NCBI GenBank assembly: GCA_020465985.1
Contig: JAANYP010003265.1
Location: 39,143 to 103,142 of the forward strand
DNA from: Centrapalus pauciflorus
Taxonomy: Eukaryota; Streptophyta; Magnoliopsida; Asterales; Asteraceae
Direction of reading: 5' to 3'
Length of the DNA: 64,000 nucleotides
Shown here: positions 50,410 through 61,235 of the stretch, one piece after another
How positions within the stretch are numbered: the stretch's first letter is position 1
Layout: every line of letters begins with the position of its first letter
Notes under the pieces: generated by a model
Databases searched by the model: none
Told to the model about the DNA's origin: nothing
Seen by the model: only the letters and a program-made list of their open reading frames with translations
Translations under genes and position numbers: made by a program

Positions 50410-51907
50410 ACCATGGGCAGTGTAAGCCCCAATGTATGTGTGCAGGCAGTGCAAGCCTCGTAGTATGTGAAAAACCATGCAATGCTAGCATGGGGTTGGC
50501 AGTTCAAATGCTGATCGGGGATGTGCCGAACCTGACCAGGATAACGAGTGGGATGATCAGTCCCCGATAGTGGCATGCTGTCAGCCCCAGTCCAGGTCAC
50601 ATCAGATTGTGAAGTAATGATCATGCAGTGCAAGCATGATGTAAATAGATGCACTTTTAAATGAACGCTGGCTACATGTGTGTTACATGTCAAGTACGAG
50701 TGTGCATCATAACAACAAATCGTTCATGAGTGCCAAATGATGTATATGAACAATGTGAACATGCCATTGTATTGTAAACGTGTGAACGCAAAGACAATAA
50801 ATGTTAGAATGATAATCTATTACTCACAGTGATTGGTATAGTGTATCGTGTCTCTGAATGAATGTGTGTTTTGATAACACCACAATGATCTGTAAAGCCA
50901 GTGTAATAGTGAATTTATATCAGTAATTGCTTAAAACTTAAATTCCGTAAATTAAGTGAAATTGAAACTGATTTCGGACCACATCCGAATTCGGATGGTC
51001 CGAAGTCCGGACGGTCCCTTTGGTCCGAAATGGCAGGTTCCGAAATGGGGTGGTCCGAAGTTGACTATTAGTCCGAAATGGGTAAGGTCCGAATTGGGTT
51101 TGGTCCGAAATGGGTGTTATCCGAAAAGGGTTTTGGTCCGAATTGGATAAACAGGGCCCGAATTCGGATGGTCCGAATTCGGTTCATTCAGATCCGAGTT
51201 CATTCTTAGAAATTTTCCAACATTTTCCAGAAATTATATTTGAACCATTTTTGCATGTTTCAGTAACTAAAATTGTAAATATGAACTTATATGTACTCAT
51301 TTAACTTATATCATAACACTAACATACCAAATCAACCCATTTTTGTCCATTTTTCATATTGCATCGATGAACACACACTAAAACACACACATAATTCCAA
51401 AAATCATACTTAGAGTATGAATCTGATTCTGAAATTTGGTATACTACAACATGCATGCTCGATTTTAACATTACAACATTAATATCTCACATGCATTAAC
51501 ATTTGCATCACTAATCTTATGATTCGGATTTCACAAGAACCGAACCAAAAACCACCAAAATTGCAAGTTTGGATGAATCTTACCTTAATTCGTTTGTTGC
51601 AATGCTTATAGTTCCTTCCCAATCACTTGAATCCCGATTTTTAGCACTTGAATCCAATAATTTCGGATTTGATGATAAATTGGTGGGAGAGAGAGTGTGT
51701 AGAGAGAGAGTGATATTCTTGAAATGAAAGAGTTTTCCTTTCTTTTATTTGCCACTTTTGCCTATTTTCTCAATATACCCCTCAACTTCGTATTTTCTTA
51801 TTTTAGAATGATCAAAGTTAACTTAAATTGACATAATATTTCATTAATACAACCATTAAGTCCAAATAAATTGTAAATTACAGTTAATTAAAATTTGGGA
51901 TGATACA
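50410..51907 (-). mobile_element. T2 5' LTR, lacking U5
   Basis: 1498 bp matching 44092-45636 of the 3' LTR. The segment equivalent to 43706-44091, with the acceptor-like site, short tail, U5 end and primer site, is missing; leader sequence (50314-50409) joins the LTR at ACCATGGGCAG. U3 start TGTATCATCCC at 51907. GTTGC follows. Confidence 0.9.
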
Positions 51908-51912
51908 GTTGC

Positions 51913-52320
51913 TGAGGAATTAGCAGTGGCATATACAACCCTTGAGGTTTGGATTTTGATTTGGCCTGTTTACATGTCAGACATCTTTCACAAATCTTCA
52001 TAACGTCTTCTCTCATCTTAGGCCAATAGCAATGTTTCTTAAAAGTATCCAATGTATTTTGGACACCAAATAAGCCCATTAACCCTCCACTATGAGACTC
52101 ACGTATAAATAGCTCCCAGATAGAACACTTAGGAATGCATAACTTCTTTTCTTTGAACAAATAACCATCATGCCTATAAAACTTATCAAATGAAGCATGT
52201 TCACAAGCAGCAAATATGGAAGAAAAATTAGAATCATCTTTCTACATTTCTTTAAGTGATCCAAAACCAAGTAGCCTAGAACTCAATGTGCTGATAAGAC
52301 TATGACGTCTAGATAATGCA
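51913..52320 (-). pseudogene. CRM-like integrase zinc module (D1, upstream part)
   Basis: 90-codon frame (51888-52160) with the HHCC module: LFIRESHSGGLMGLFGV, KHCYWPKMREDVMKICERC and CKQAKSKSKPQGLY. It continues across T2 into 42821-43700. The section 52161-52320 is a decayed link to RNase H. Confidence 0.88.
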
Positions 52321-52850
52321 TCAGCCACAATGTTTTTTATACCCTTTTGGTATTTGATCATATAAGGAAATGACTCCCCACTTGATATGCCTCCTACTCA
52401 ATTTACCTTTCCCCTTAAGGTGCTTTAGATATTCATGATCCGTATGAACCACAAATTCCTTAGGCCTTAAGTAATGATGCCACGTTTGAAAAGATCTAAC
52501 CAATGTATGAAGCTCCTTTTCATAAGTGGGATAATTCAAATGATCCCCCTTTAGATTTTCACTAAAAATTTGCAATTAGTTGACCTTCTAGAATCAAAAC
52601 AGCGCCAATACCCACCCCGGATGCATCACTCTCAAGTTCAAACATTTTATTGAAATTACGCAATGTAAGAATAGGAGTAGATGTCAACCTTTCTTTCAAC
52701 ATATTGAAAGCAGCTTCTTGCTTTTCTCCCCAATGAAAACTAACCTTCTTCTTCACAAGTTCATTAAGTGGGGAGTCTATAATACTATAGTCACAAAAAA
52801 ACCTCTGATACAAAAACTTGCAAGCCCATGGAAGTTTCAAACCTCAGACA
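52321..52850 (-). pseudogene. CRM-like RNase H (D1)
   Basis: Two open pieces: 52562-52840 (SFHWGEKQEAAFNMLKERLT, then FELESDASGVGIGAVLILEG with the first acidic residue) and 52321-52575 (NYPTYEKELHTLVRSFQTWH, then VVHTDHEYLKHLKGKGKLSR). One frameshift near 52565. Order and spacing are normal. Confidence 0.88.
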
Positions 52851-53128
52851 CCATCGTAGGAGTTGGCCATTCTTTGATTGCCTTGACCTTCTCGTCATCC
52901 ACCTCAATTCCCTGGTCACTTACAAGAAAACCAAGAAAAACAACATTATCCATGCAAAATGTTCACTTCTTTAAGTTAGCAAATAATGACTATTTTCTCA
53001 AAGTTTCCAAAAGAAGACGCAAATGTTCCAAGTGAACTTCAACATTCATGCTATAAATCAGGATATCATCAAAATAGACAACTACAAACTTACCAATGTA
53101 CTCACATAAACATGATTCACTAACCACA
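52851..53128 (-). pseudogene. CRM-like reverse transcriptase, 3' part (D1)
   Basis: Begins directly at the LTR end with VNESCLCEYIGKFVVVYFDD, so the catalytic YFDDILIYS (about 53055-53090) is present, then EVHLEHLRLLLETLRK. The rest to 52851 is damaged. The leader, primer site, gag, protease and first RT half are deleted, leaving a 5' LTR joined to mid-RT. Confidence 0.87.
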
Positions 53129-53378
53129 TGATATGAAACGTTGACCCGCAAGTTAAATGCAACTTGGAACCTTCGTATAGGATTAGGCCTCAAAGCACCC
53201 GATAATGGGAACTCCAACACGCCTACAGCAAGTCCTTGACCCGTTAGTTATTATAACTAAGAACCAAAGGAATACGAGAATGCCACAAGAATGTGCTCAC
53301 AATCTTGATAAGTTCATGAACTTTGAACTCAACAATGAACAAAGCTCACAAAGAAGAGTAAAACTCATAACGAAGATG

Positions 53379-53429
<51 letters not shown>

Positions 53430-53942
53430 CTTAAGTGAATGATTTGAATGTACATAGGAAGCAATCTATTTTAGAAAAACCAACTCAAAACACACCTAAT
53501 AAGTTAAATGGATTAAACTAGGGACTTTAATCCATGAATCTATATATTTTGTCATCATTTGGTAGATAATTCTAAAAGTTTTAATTTAAAAAATGGATTA
53601 GGCATTTCTAGGCCTTTATTGGACTCAAATAAACTTCTAATGGACTTCAAAATACATCCACTCTACTACTTGGGCTTAGTACTAGTCCATAGTATTTCAA
53701 AGACTCAAGAAAATACAACTTTTGAGCTTTTATGCTTCCATATATCATTTCTTAGGATCCAAAGCTTCAAGTCTTGTAACATGCTTCATCACTTGCAGTT
53801 GGGCATCATCTTTGCATTAGACTCTCGGATATCAACAACTAAGCTCGTAGAAACTTCTTTGATCTTCTTGGATCCTCTTCTTGTCATTAGGCCTTCACGT
53901 ATTTCCATGACATCTTTGGAATGGCTTGATGATCCTCCAACA
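53129..53942 (-). mobile_element. Family D LTR shared by D2 and D1
   Basis: 814 bp, U3 start TGTTGGAGGATC at 53942, U5 end TTTCATATCA at 53129. On its U3 side lie a polypurine tract (AAGAGGGAGATAA) and D2 integrase; on its U5 side lies D1 RT. It is therefore the 3' LTR of D2 and the 5' LTR of D1. The integrase frame runs on into it to 53789, encoding GGSSSHSKDVMEI, then LMTRRGSKKIKEV. Confidence 0.87.
53379..53427. repeat. (TA)n microsatellite
   Basis: TA repeat of about 48 bp in the shared D LTR; absent from the 42109-42820 copy, which partly explains the length difference. Confidence 0.92.
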
Positions 53943-54889
53943 TTATCTCCCTCTTGAAAATGATTCGTCCACGAATCATCACCTACATCTAAAGGAGACA
54001 AGTCATAAACATTGAATATTGAATTAACTTGATACTCACTTGGGAGATCTAGTTCGTAAGCATTGTCGTTGGTCCTTTCGAAAACTTGAAATGATCCATC
54101 TCCTTTAGGTTTCAATTAGGATCTTCACTTGGTAGAAGATCTATCATTTCTCAAGTGCAGCCATACCCAATCTCCAACTTTAAACACTATCTTTTTCATT
54201 CCTTTGTTTGTTTGCTTTGTGTATTCTTCTGTCCTTTTCTCAATATTGAGTCTTACCTTTTCGTGTAATTGCTTCACGAATTCTGCCTTTCGCTTTCCAT
54301 CTAAACTGGATCGTTTTTCAATGGGAAGAGGAATAAGGTCAATAGGACTCAATGGATTGAATACCTAAACAACCTTACAAGGAGAAAAGTTAGTGGCAGA
54401 ATGAACACTATTGTTGTACGCAAACTCTGCAAAAGGCAAACAATTCTCGCAATTTATCAACTTCTTCGGAATAATCACTCGAAGTAATTGGGACAAGGTT
54501 CGATTAACGACTTCTATTTGCCTATCGTATTGGGGATGACATGTGGTAGAAAACAAAAGTTTGTTACCAAACTTACTCCAAAGAAACACGCCGGAAATGA
54601 CTCAGAAACTTGAGATCACTATCGCTTACAATGGTTCGTGGTACACCATGCAAACGAACAATCTCTTTGAAAAAAAAGTCTGCAACATGTGAAGCATCAT
54701 CAGTCTTCTTACACGCAATGAAGTGTGCCATCTTAGAGAATCAATCAACCACCACAAACACAGATTCATGACCATTATTTGTTCTAGGCAACCCGATCAA
54801 AAAGTCCATGGAGATGTCACCCCATGGTTGCTGAGGAATTGGCAGTGGCATATACAACCCATGAGGCTTGGATTTTGATTTGGCCTGAA
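53943..54889 (-). pseudogene. CRM-like integrase, 3' half (element D2)
   Basis: Minus-strand integrase from CKQAKSKSKPHGLY-like (about 54850-54885) through the ISMDF core start, HFIACKKTDDASHVADFFFK, RLHGVPRTIVSDS, CHPQYDRQIEVVNRTLSQLL (54480-54540, with the catalytic Glu; the usual QTDGQTE is altered), EFAYNNSVHSATNFSP, LIPLPIEKRSSLDGKRKAEF, GDWVWLHLRNDRSS and KPKGDGSFQVFERTNDNAYE (54050-54115) to VYDLSPLDVGDDSW. Frame breaks near 54120, 54360 and 54595. It ends in the LTR. Confidence 0.9.
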
Positions 54890-55399
54890 TGATTTAAAAG
54901 TACATAGAAAGCATCTATTTATAGGCTTGAAAAACCAACTCAAAAGACACTTATTAAATTCTATGGATTAAAGAAGGAACTTTAATCCATGAATCTAGAC
55001 ATTTTGTCATATTTTGGTAGATAATTCTAGTACTTGTAAACTAATTACGGATAAGGCATTTCTAGGCCTTTATTGGACTCAAACAAACTTCTAATGGACT
55101 TCAAAATACATCCATTCTACCACATGGGCGTAGTACTAGCCCATAGTACTACAAAGACTCAAGAAAACGTTACTTGCTTTTATGCTTCCATATTTCATAA
55201 ATTAGTATCCAAAGCTTCTAGTCTTGTAACATGATTCATCAGTTGTGGTTGAGTATCGTCTTTGCATACGGTCTCTCGAATATCAGCAACTAAGCTCATA
55301 AAAACTTCTTTGATCTTCCTGGCTTGTCCTCTTGTCATTAGGCCTTCACGTATTTTCATGACATCTTTGGAATGAGAATGACTTGATGATCCTCCATCA
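54890..55399 (-). mobile_element. Family D LTR fragment (5' LTR of D2)
   Basis: 510 bp with U3 start TGATGGAGGATC at 55399. It matches the first two thirds of the other D LTRs, then joins integrase at 54889, so U5, leader, gag, protease and RT are all deleted. Confidence 0.82.
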
Positions 55400-57361
55400 T
55401 TATTACTGCTGATTCATTAAGTACTTCCCGAAGATAGTTGTTCCTCTCACTTCTCTCACTCGCAAAAAGGTTTCCTTTATTTGGGAAGAAGCTCAGGAAG
55501 CCGCATTCCAGAATTTAAAACAGAAGCTAACTGAAACTCCTGTTCTCCTATGGGCAATGAAGACTTCGTGGTCTTCAGTGATGTGTCATTGCAAGGGTTT
55601 GGATGCGTGCTAATACAAAGTGGCAGAGTCATAGTGTATGCATCTCGTCAACTCAAGGTTCATGAGAAGAGCCAACCCACTTATGACCTTGAAGTTACTA
55701 TTGTGACTTTTGCATTGAAAACATGGCGTCACCATCTCTACGACACCAAATGCTAGTTATATACAGATCGCAAGAGTCTTAAGCATAGTCAAAAGGAGCT
55801 CAAAATGCACCAGTGATGCTCCATGGAACTCATAAAAGACTATGACTGTGAGACTCTGTATCACTTTGGCAAGGCGAATGTGGTTGCTGACGCCTTGAGT
55901 CGAAAAGCTTATTTTGCGAAATGCCTCTATACTCTGACTCATACTTCATTTTCATATGTTCTTGTTGATGAAATCCTTACCTCAATGAAGTCCTAAAAGA
56001 GTAAAACCTAAACTCTGGTCCTCGTGGATTAAGACTCTTTAAGAATCGCATTTGGGTTCCTAAGCTTGGCTGCATTCAATAGAAAATTCTTTCAGGAGTT
56101 CACTACTCAAAATTTTAAGTACATCCTGGCAGCACCAATATGTACAATGATCTGAAAGTCGAATACTGGTGGCCTGGTTTGAAAAGTGATGTGGGCCACT
56201 ATGTCGAAAATGCGTTACTTGCCGATTAGTCAAAGCGGAGCATCAGCCTTTGCAGATTCCCAAATGGAAATTCAATCATATCACAATGGATTCCGTCATA
56301 AAGCTTCCTACTACGCGAAGACAACACAATGCACTATGGGTTATCATCGATCGTTACCAAAGTCACGCACTTCATTCCGATTTGCGAGAATTACTCACTA
56401 GAAAATCTGCCTAATACATTGACGAAATTGCTACTCACCATGGTGTACATATGTCAATCATCACCGATCGTGATAGAAGATCTACTTTGAGATTCTGGAA
56501 AACCCTGCAAGAAGGTTTTGGCATTAAAATCAGAATGAACACAGCATATTTATCACCCACAATCTGATTGCCAGAGCGAGCACACGATTCTTACTCTTGA
56601 AGACATGTTGCGGGCTTGTGTCCTTGAGTTTAGTGGTAACTGGATGACAATTTGCCTCTGGAAGAATTCTCTTATAATAACAGTTACCACTCGTCTATCA
56701 AAACAATGCCTTATGAAGAATTATATGGACACAAGTGTCGTACGCCTACATGTTGCCATGAAGCAGGAGAAACACTGAACGTCGGTCCCGCATTACTTCA
56801 GAAAAGTAACGATAAAATCCGAATTATCCTATAACATCTGGAAACTGCTCAATCTCGGCAGAAGTCCTATCATGACCGATGCCATAAACCTTTAGAATTC
56901 CAGAAGGATGATTGGGTCGTATTGAAGATCTCACCGATGAAGGGTGTGTTTAGATTCGGCAAGTGCGACAAGTTAGCACCACGGTTCTTTGGTCCTTTCA
57001 GGAATCATCAAACATGTTGGGAATCAATCTTACCTACTAGACTTGCTAAATGAAGTGTCGAACGTTCACCATGTGTTTCATATCTCCCATTTGAGGGGGT
57101 GCAAGGAAAACGAAAGCGAAAACTATCATGTGACGTACAAGATTAACGAGAAGCTACAATGCGATGAGCCTGAGTTGATTCTTGGACACAAAAATGAAGA
57201 AGCTGAGAAACAGATAAGTGGCAATGGTGTTGGTGCGGTGGAGAACTTCTCATGGAGCTTCCCAGACTTGGGAATCTGAACAAGACATGAGGGTTTGCTA
57301 TCCACGGTTGTTTGAGTCGTAGGTACTTCGAGGACGAATTGCAAGCGTGGTGGGCTCATAC
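55400..57361 (+). pseudogene. Tekay-like RNase H and integrase, decayed (element T3)
   Basis: Plus-strand 3' half of a pol gene. It opens within RT's end (FIKYFPKIVVPLTSLTRKKV, 55412-55470), then RNase H (VVFSDVSLQGFGCVLIQSGR; YDLEVTIVTFALKTWRHHLY, 55685-55745; LIKDYDCETLYHFGKANVVA, 55829-55890), a poor integrase zinc module (56040-56220), core pieces (SIITDRDRRSTLRFWKTLQ, 56457-56510; LPLEEFSYNNSYHSSIKTMP, 56652-56710; CRTPTCCHEAGET) and the C-terminus (YHDRCHKPLEFQKDDWVVLK, 56860-56925; FHISHLRGC). A chromodomain-like end is blurred (57180-57280). Frameshifts and stops throughout. Its 5' part ends abruptly at the D LTR (55399). Confidence 0.88.
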
Positions 57362-57728
57362 TGTAACATCTTTCTATCTAATTGTGTGTTTTTGTTGTCA
57401 TTATTTGCAATTTGACTTTTATGATGTAATTAGAAATTTTTTTTTTAAATTAATTGCTAAAATTTGCAAATATGTGATTTATAACTGAGATGGTACATGC
57501 TTGTGAATTTATAATTATCAAGCTAAGTTAAAATAAAAGAACAAACAACTTATAATTTATAACTTGTTAAGCGATTAGATTTAAAAGAAATGCAAGGATA
57601 GCAAATGTAGGGGTTAAAATGGCAAATAAGCCAAACTTGAATAAACAAAACACGTGTTCTTCCAAATATCTGATTCAATACTCTTTGCTCTTTAAGAACT
57701 CTCTAAAGAAAACCCACATGCAAGCTCT

Positions 57729-57771
<43 letters not shown>

Positions 57772-58720
57772 ACTTCTCTCTAAAATTCAAGATATTAAAG
57801 CAAGCATTCTTGAAGGAAATTGTTGCAAATCATCAAGCAAGCATTTCGTAAGGTAATTTCAACTTAAAAAATCTTGGGTGTGTGTGGTGTGTGCTACGGT
57901 TGTGTTACGGGCTGTTGGCCCAAAAACCTGCATGAAAAAAAATAAACATCAAATTAATGTTTAAATTCCATGGCAAACTTAACATCTAATATCAATGATC
58001 CTTACCTAGTGTTTAATTTGAGTTTTAAAGTGGAAATTTGGTGTTGGAACAAACAGTGGCCGAAGTCCCCAAGGAATCAAAAGTCTCACACTTGTGTGGG
58101 TTGCTAGTCTCTTAGTCTTTTAGTGTTGTGTATATTGGTCCTTAGTTTTTTATTAAACAATTCTCTTAGTGGTAATATATGTATGTACGTGCTGTGAAAA
58201 GACTGTGAAACTCGGCCTAGATTTGGCCAAGTTGAGAGATTCATGTTAGACTTGTTGTTGCATGTTAAATCTATCAGTTGGTAAATTAAAATCGAGTCCT
58301 AGGCAAGTTATATACAAGACTTCAGCTTCTGATTCAACTCATAGGTAAAGTTTTGATCTTTACAATGTGTTTTAGTGTGTGTGCAACGCACGGTGATGAA
58401 CATGACTTAATTTGGGTCAGATTTGGTACAATAAACCCTAAATTGATGTTAAATAATGGGTTATATAAGTATGTTCAATGTGTACTGATAGATTTCAATC
58501 ATAGGATTGGTACAAAATGTATGAACAACAATCTAGAAATATGAACTGCACAACTTATGTACTTCGGATCACATGAAGTTTCGATGATTTGAACTTTGGA
58601 CCATACGAAGATCAGATCATGTGAACTTTTGATTACTCAAACTTCAGACCACTAGAACATGAACATAAGTTATGAACGTCGGATCATGTGAACTTCTATA
58701 TTTACTTCCTATTAAAAATG
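57362..58720 (+). mobile_element. T3 3' LTR, right end unclear
   Basis: Starts TGTAACATC at 57362 after a purine-rich tract (GCGTGGTGGGCT). Contains a CT repeat (57730-57770), a donor-like AAG/GTAATT at 57853 and an iterated ACTTCGGATCA(T/C)GTGAACTT block (58555-58695). I found no acceptor-like site, short tail or U5 terminus, so it may be truncated near 58720. Confidence 0.7.
57730..57770. repeat. (CT)n microsatellite
   Basis: Pure CT run of about 40 bp in the T3 LTR; the equivalent LTR position in T2 holds a GA/CT run as well. Confidence 0.95.
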
Positions 58721-59250
58721 TATAATCATAGCTTTTTACTTAATGTTCTTCATTTTCGCATTTTACGATTAGTTCTTATTATGGTCATCTAATAGTATAA
58801 AGAAAAGGAAAAAAGTGTAAAAAAATAGCAAAAAAACAAAAATTACTTTAAAAGGAAAGGTATCTTAAAAATTACTTTAAAAGGAAAGACCGCTTGAACA
58901 TGAACATAAGGTTTCTTTATGCATTATCAATTGTGCTATCTTCTTTTATTTTTAATCTTCTCCATAATCCTTTCATATGTCTTTTTTTTATCTTCTCCAT
59001 GATCTCTTCATATTTGTTTCCTTCCAAGTTTTTTATTGTTTGAGCACCTTGTAAGGGTTGAATTTATTCTCAATAAAACTACGAAAAGTGAGGGGATCCG
59101 TGTGCTAAAAGGAGACAGTGATACATTTAGATAAAAGCCTAATTTTTAAGAGTGATACATATGGGATGTGTAATAGAATTGGGATTCAAATTCGGGATGA
59201 AGGGTATGAGGATTAACAACTATTAACAACTATTCTTCAGTTTTTTTATC
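58721..59250. other. AT-rich DNA of unclear origin
   Basis: No coding signal. There is a short tandem duplication at 58839-58889 (AAAATTACTTTAAAAGGAAA twice). It may be the rest of the T3 LTR or the leader of the gag remnant that follows. Confidence 0.4.
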
Positions 59251-59990
59251 ATGGAAGGAGTAAAGAAAGTTTGTAGCAAAAGTCTTGGAGAGAGCATTTG
59301 TTGGGACAATTCAACAAATTGATGAAAAATGCGATGGAGCGAATGGATCGTTTGGAGGTGTCGATTCATAATGAAGGCACTAGTGATGGAGCCGAAACAT
59401 CCAACAACAACCGAAGAAATTGAAATAAAATTGACAATAACATTGGCAACATAAAAATGAAGATTCCTTCTTTCCAAGGTAAGAATGATCCAGAGGCGTA
59501 TCTAGAGTGGGAATCAAAGATGAAAAATGTTATTGGGATCCACAACTACTCCGAAGATAAAAAAAAAAGTTAAAACTCACATCCGTTGAATTTTATGGTT
59601 ACGCCTAATGTGGTGGGATAAGTTGGTTTTGCCTCCTAGAAGGAGAATTGGGGAGCAACCTATTGAAGCATGGGATGAAATGAAGGTTGTGATGACGAGA
59701 CGTTTTGTTCCACCTCATTACTACCGTAATCTTTACAATCGTGATGGACTCCAATAATCAACAAAATAAAGATATGCGGAGACGAATTAAAGATTGTCGA
59801 AGGAGTTTTGACAAAGGAGCCACTTGAAGAAATCCATGGACCAATGACGCGTTCGAGAATAAAGAATATGCAAGAAAGTCTCAATCTAATAATTGGCTTG
59901 GCCCATGCCAAAGAATTATTGAAGACCCAAGGCTACAAGCCCAAGTTAAAAATCCATCTTAGTGTTGTTGGGCTTGCTTTATAAAGTGTT
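59251..59990 (+). pseudogene. Ty3 gag fragment fused to a pol C-terminal tail
   Basis: Gag part: a region near 59310-59420 (QQIDEKCDGANGSF-like in shifted frames), then IKMKIPSFQGKNDPEAYLEW and ESKMKNVIGIHNYSEDKKVK (59452-59570), a damaged capsid WWDKLV (59610-59640) and RFVPPHYYRNLYNR (about 59700-59742). At about 59770 it switches to a tail reading LEEIHGPMTRSRIKNMQESL (59826-59885), the motif type found at the pol end/LTR of CRM-like elements. Protease, RT and integrase are missing. Stops occur throughout. Confidence 0.7.
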
Positions 59991-60120
59991 TTTTGAGTCT
60001 TCATGGCCCATTTTGATAAATTGTCTAGCGTTTTATGGAATCTTTTAGATTAAGTGTTAGGCACAAAAAGGCCTCAGTGAAACCTGTTCTACATCTGAGG
60101 GGGAGATTTATAATCAAACC
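59991..60120 (+). other. Region with a polypurine tract before the copia LTR
   Basis: Non-coding; includes CTGAGGGGGAGATTTA at 60095-60110, a typical copia polypurine tract, ten bases before the inferred LTR start. Such a tract belongs upstream of a 3' LTR. Confidence 0.5.
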
Positions 60121-60325
60121 TGTTGATGCATTTGAAGGTTGAAATTAAGGCCTGTTATATGCCTTATTGAAACCTGAAAATGATTTGCAATATCAGTCTA
60201 AATCTGTTCTATATGTTGCATGTGTTGCAACTAAGACAGTTTGTCCAAGCTGCTCTGTCTGCTGAACAGGCTGGACATAAACTGTCTACGCTGCTCTACA
60301 CTGGTGAGCAGCCTGGGCAATTTTA

Positions 60326-60380
60326 AAGTGTTCTGTTCTTTGTAAACAGAACCTGTTCTTTGTGAACAGGCTAAACACTT
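60326..60380 (+). repeat. Three-stem inverted-repeat cluster in copia LTR
   Basis: Outer stem AAGTGTT (60326-60332)/AACACTT (60374-60380) encloses hairpins TCTGTT/AACAGA (60332-60350) and CCTGTTC/GAACAGG (60352-60370, 5-base loop). Confidence 0.75.
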
Positions 60381-60727
60381 TATGGAATATGTTTCCAAGT
60401 CATCATGTATTGTTTTTTACTACAAGATCAGTTTACAAAGTTTACGACAAAGTGGAAAACAGAACTGCTCAGCCTGCCCAAGCTGTTCTATAACATGAAG
60501 ACAAAAGGTTATTTGAAAAAGGGTGACAGACCTTTTTCTTATATCAAAATAGGCCTTTACAAGGAAGAAAGATGCAAAGTTGACATTCCTAACTTAGTTA
60601 AAGGCAATGCAACAGTAGACAAAGTAAAAAGACAAAAGTTCTGCACATGTGAAGACAAGTCTGCTTTTCAGAAAAGTGCAGAAAAGGTTATGTTGTCTTT
60701 TCAACAAGACTTCTCCTTTTCATTCCG

Positions 60728-60773
60728 TCCAATGAAGATGTTTCTCTTAGATCCTCTGAGTGAGTATAAAAGG
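60728..60773 (+). promoter_or_regulatory. Copia LTR core promoter (CCAAT and TATA box)
   Basis: CCAAT at 60729-60733 and TATAAAAGG at 60765-60773, 32 bases apart. Transcription would start near 60795-60805, giving a 5' leader that runs through the LTR end to gag. Confidence 0.65.
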
Positions 60774-61177
60774 AAGCTTCTAAGGACAGAAAGATGAAAA
60801 GAAAGCTAAGTGCTGAAACCAAGAGTGAACGTGCAAGTGTGTTTTTCATGCATGCAAGCCTGCTGTGTAATTCAGTATCTGTGTGTCTAAGCTGTTTTAC
60901 ATAAGCTGTTCCCTTAAGTCTTGTAAACACAGTGAGTGCTTCTTAGTGAGTGTATTCATTGTTAACTAGTTTGAGTCTGTCTTAGACTAGTGAATATACT
61001 GTTGTATCTGTCATCTCAGCTTGAACATTTCCGCATTCAAGCTTGTTTGTAATTAACAAATTGTTGATAATACATACAAACATTGAGAAAATAGTGTGTA
61101 GTTTTTAAATTGCTGTATTCACCCCCCCTCTACAGCTTAAAGCTATATACTTTGGGAACCTCTCAGGACCTACAACT

Positions 61178-61190
61178 GGTATCAGAGCAG
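61178..61190 (+). other. Copia primer-binding site
   Basis: TGGTATCAGAGCA, perfect tRNA-Met type, two bases after the LTR end; sets the orientation and marks the LTR as a 5' LTR. Confidence 0.93.
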
Positions 61191-61235
61191 TTTAGAGTGT
61201 GTGTCATTCTAGATCTCTCATTCTCCCAAGTTTCC

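Larger units (their letters stand above)
43706..51907 (-). mobile_element. Tekay-like LTR retrotransposon T2
   Basis: 8202-bp insertion on the minus strand with GTTGC at 43701-43705 and 51908-51912. 3' LTR 43706-45636; gag-protease-RT-RNase H-integrase-chromodomain 45728-50313 in standard order; 5' LTR 50410-51907, which lacks its U5 end. Best-preserved element in the window, with only a few stops and frameshifts, but no primer site. The target was the integrase gene of D1. Confidence 0.94.
60121..61175 (+). mobile_element. Ty1/copia LTR, SIRE/Maximus-like
   Basis: From TGTTGATGCA (60121) to GGACCTACA (61175), followed two bases later by a perfect primer-binding site. The start could instead lie at 60056 (TGTTAGGCAC). 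Contains a hairpin cluster (60326-60380), repeats of AAGCTG(C/T)TCT type (60240-60300 and near 60476, 60890 and 60904), and a TATA box. An open frame at 60405-60797 (130 codons, Lys-rich) shows no domain and is probably chance. Confidence 0.72.

Noticed and set aside
60405..60797. 130-codon Lys-rich gene
   Set aside because: Lies wholly in the copia LTR over the promoter; no domain.
61178..61190. tRNA gene fragment
   Set aside because: It is the complement of a tRNA 3' end at the expected place after an LTR. No cloverleaf is present here or at 2456, 16100 or 30276.
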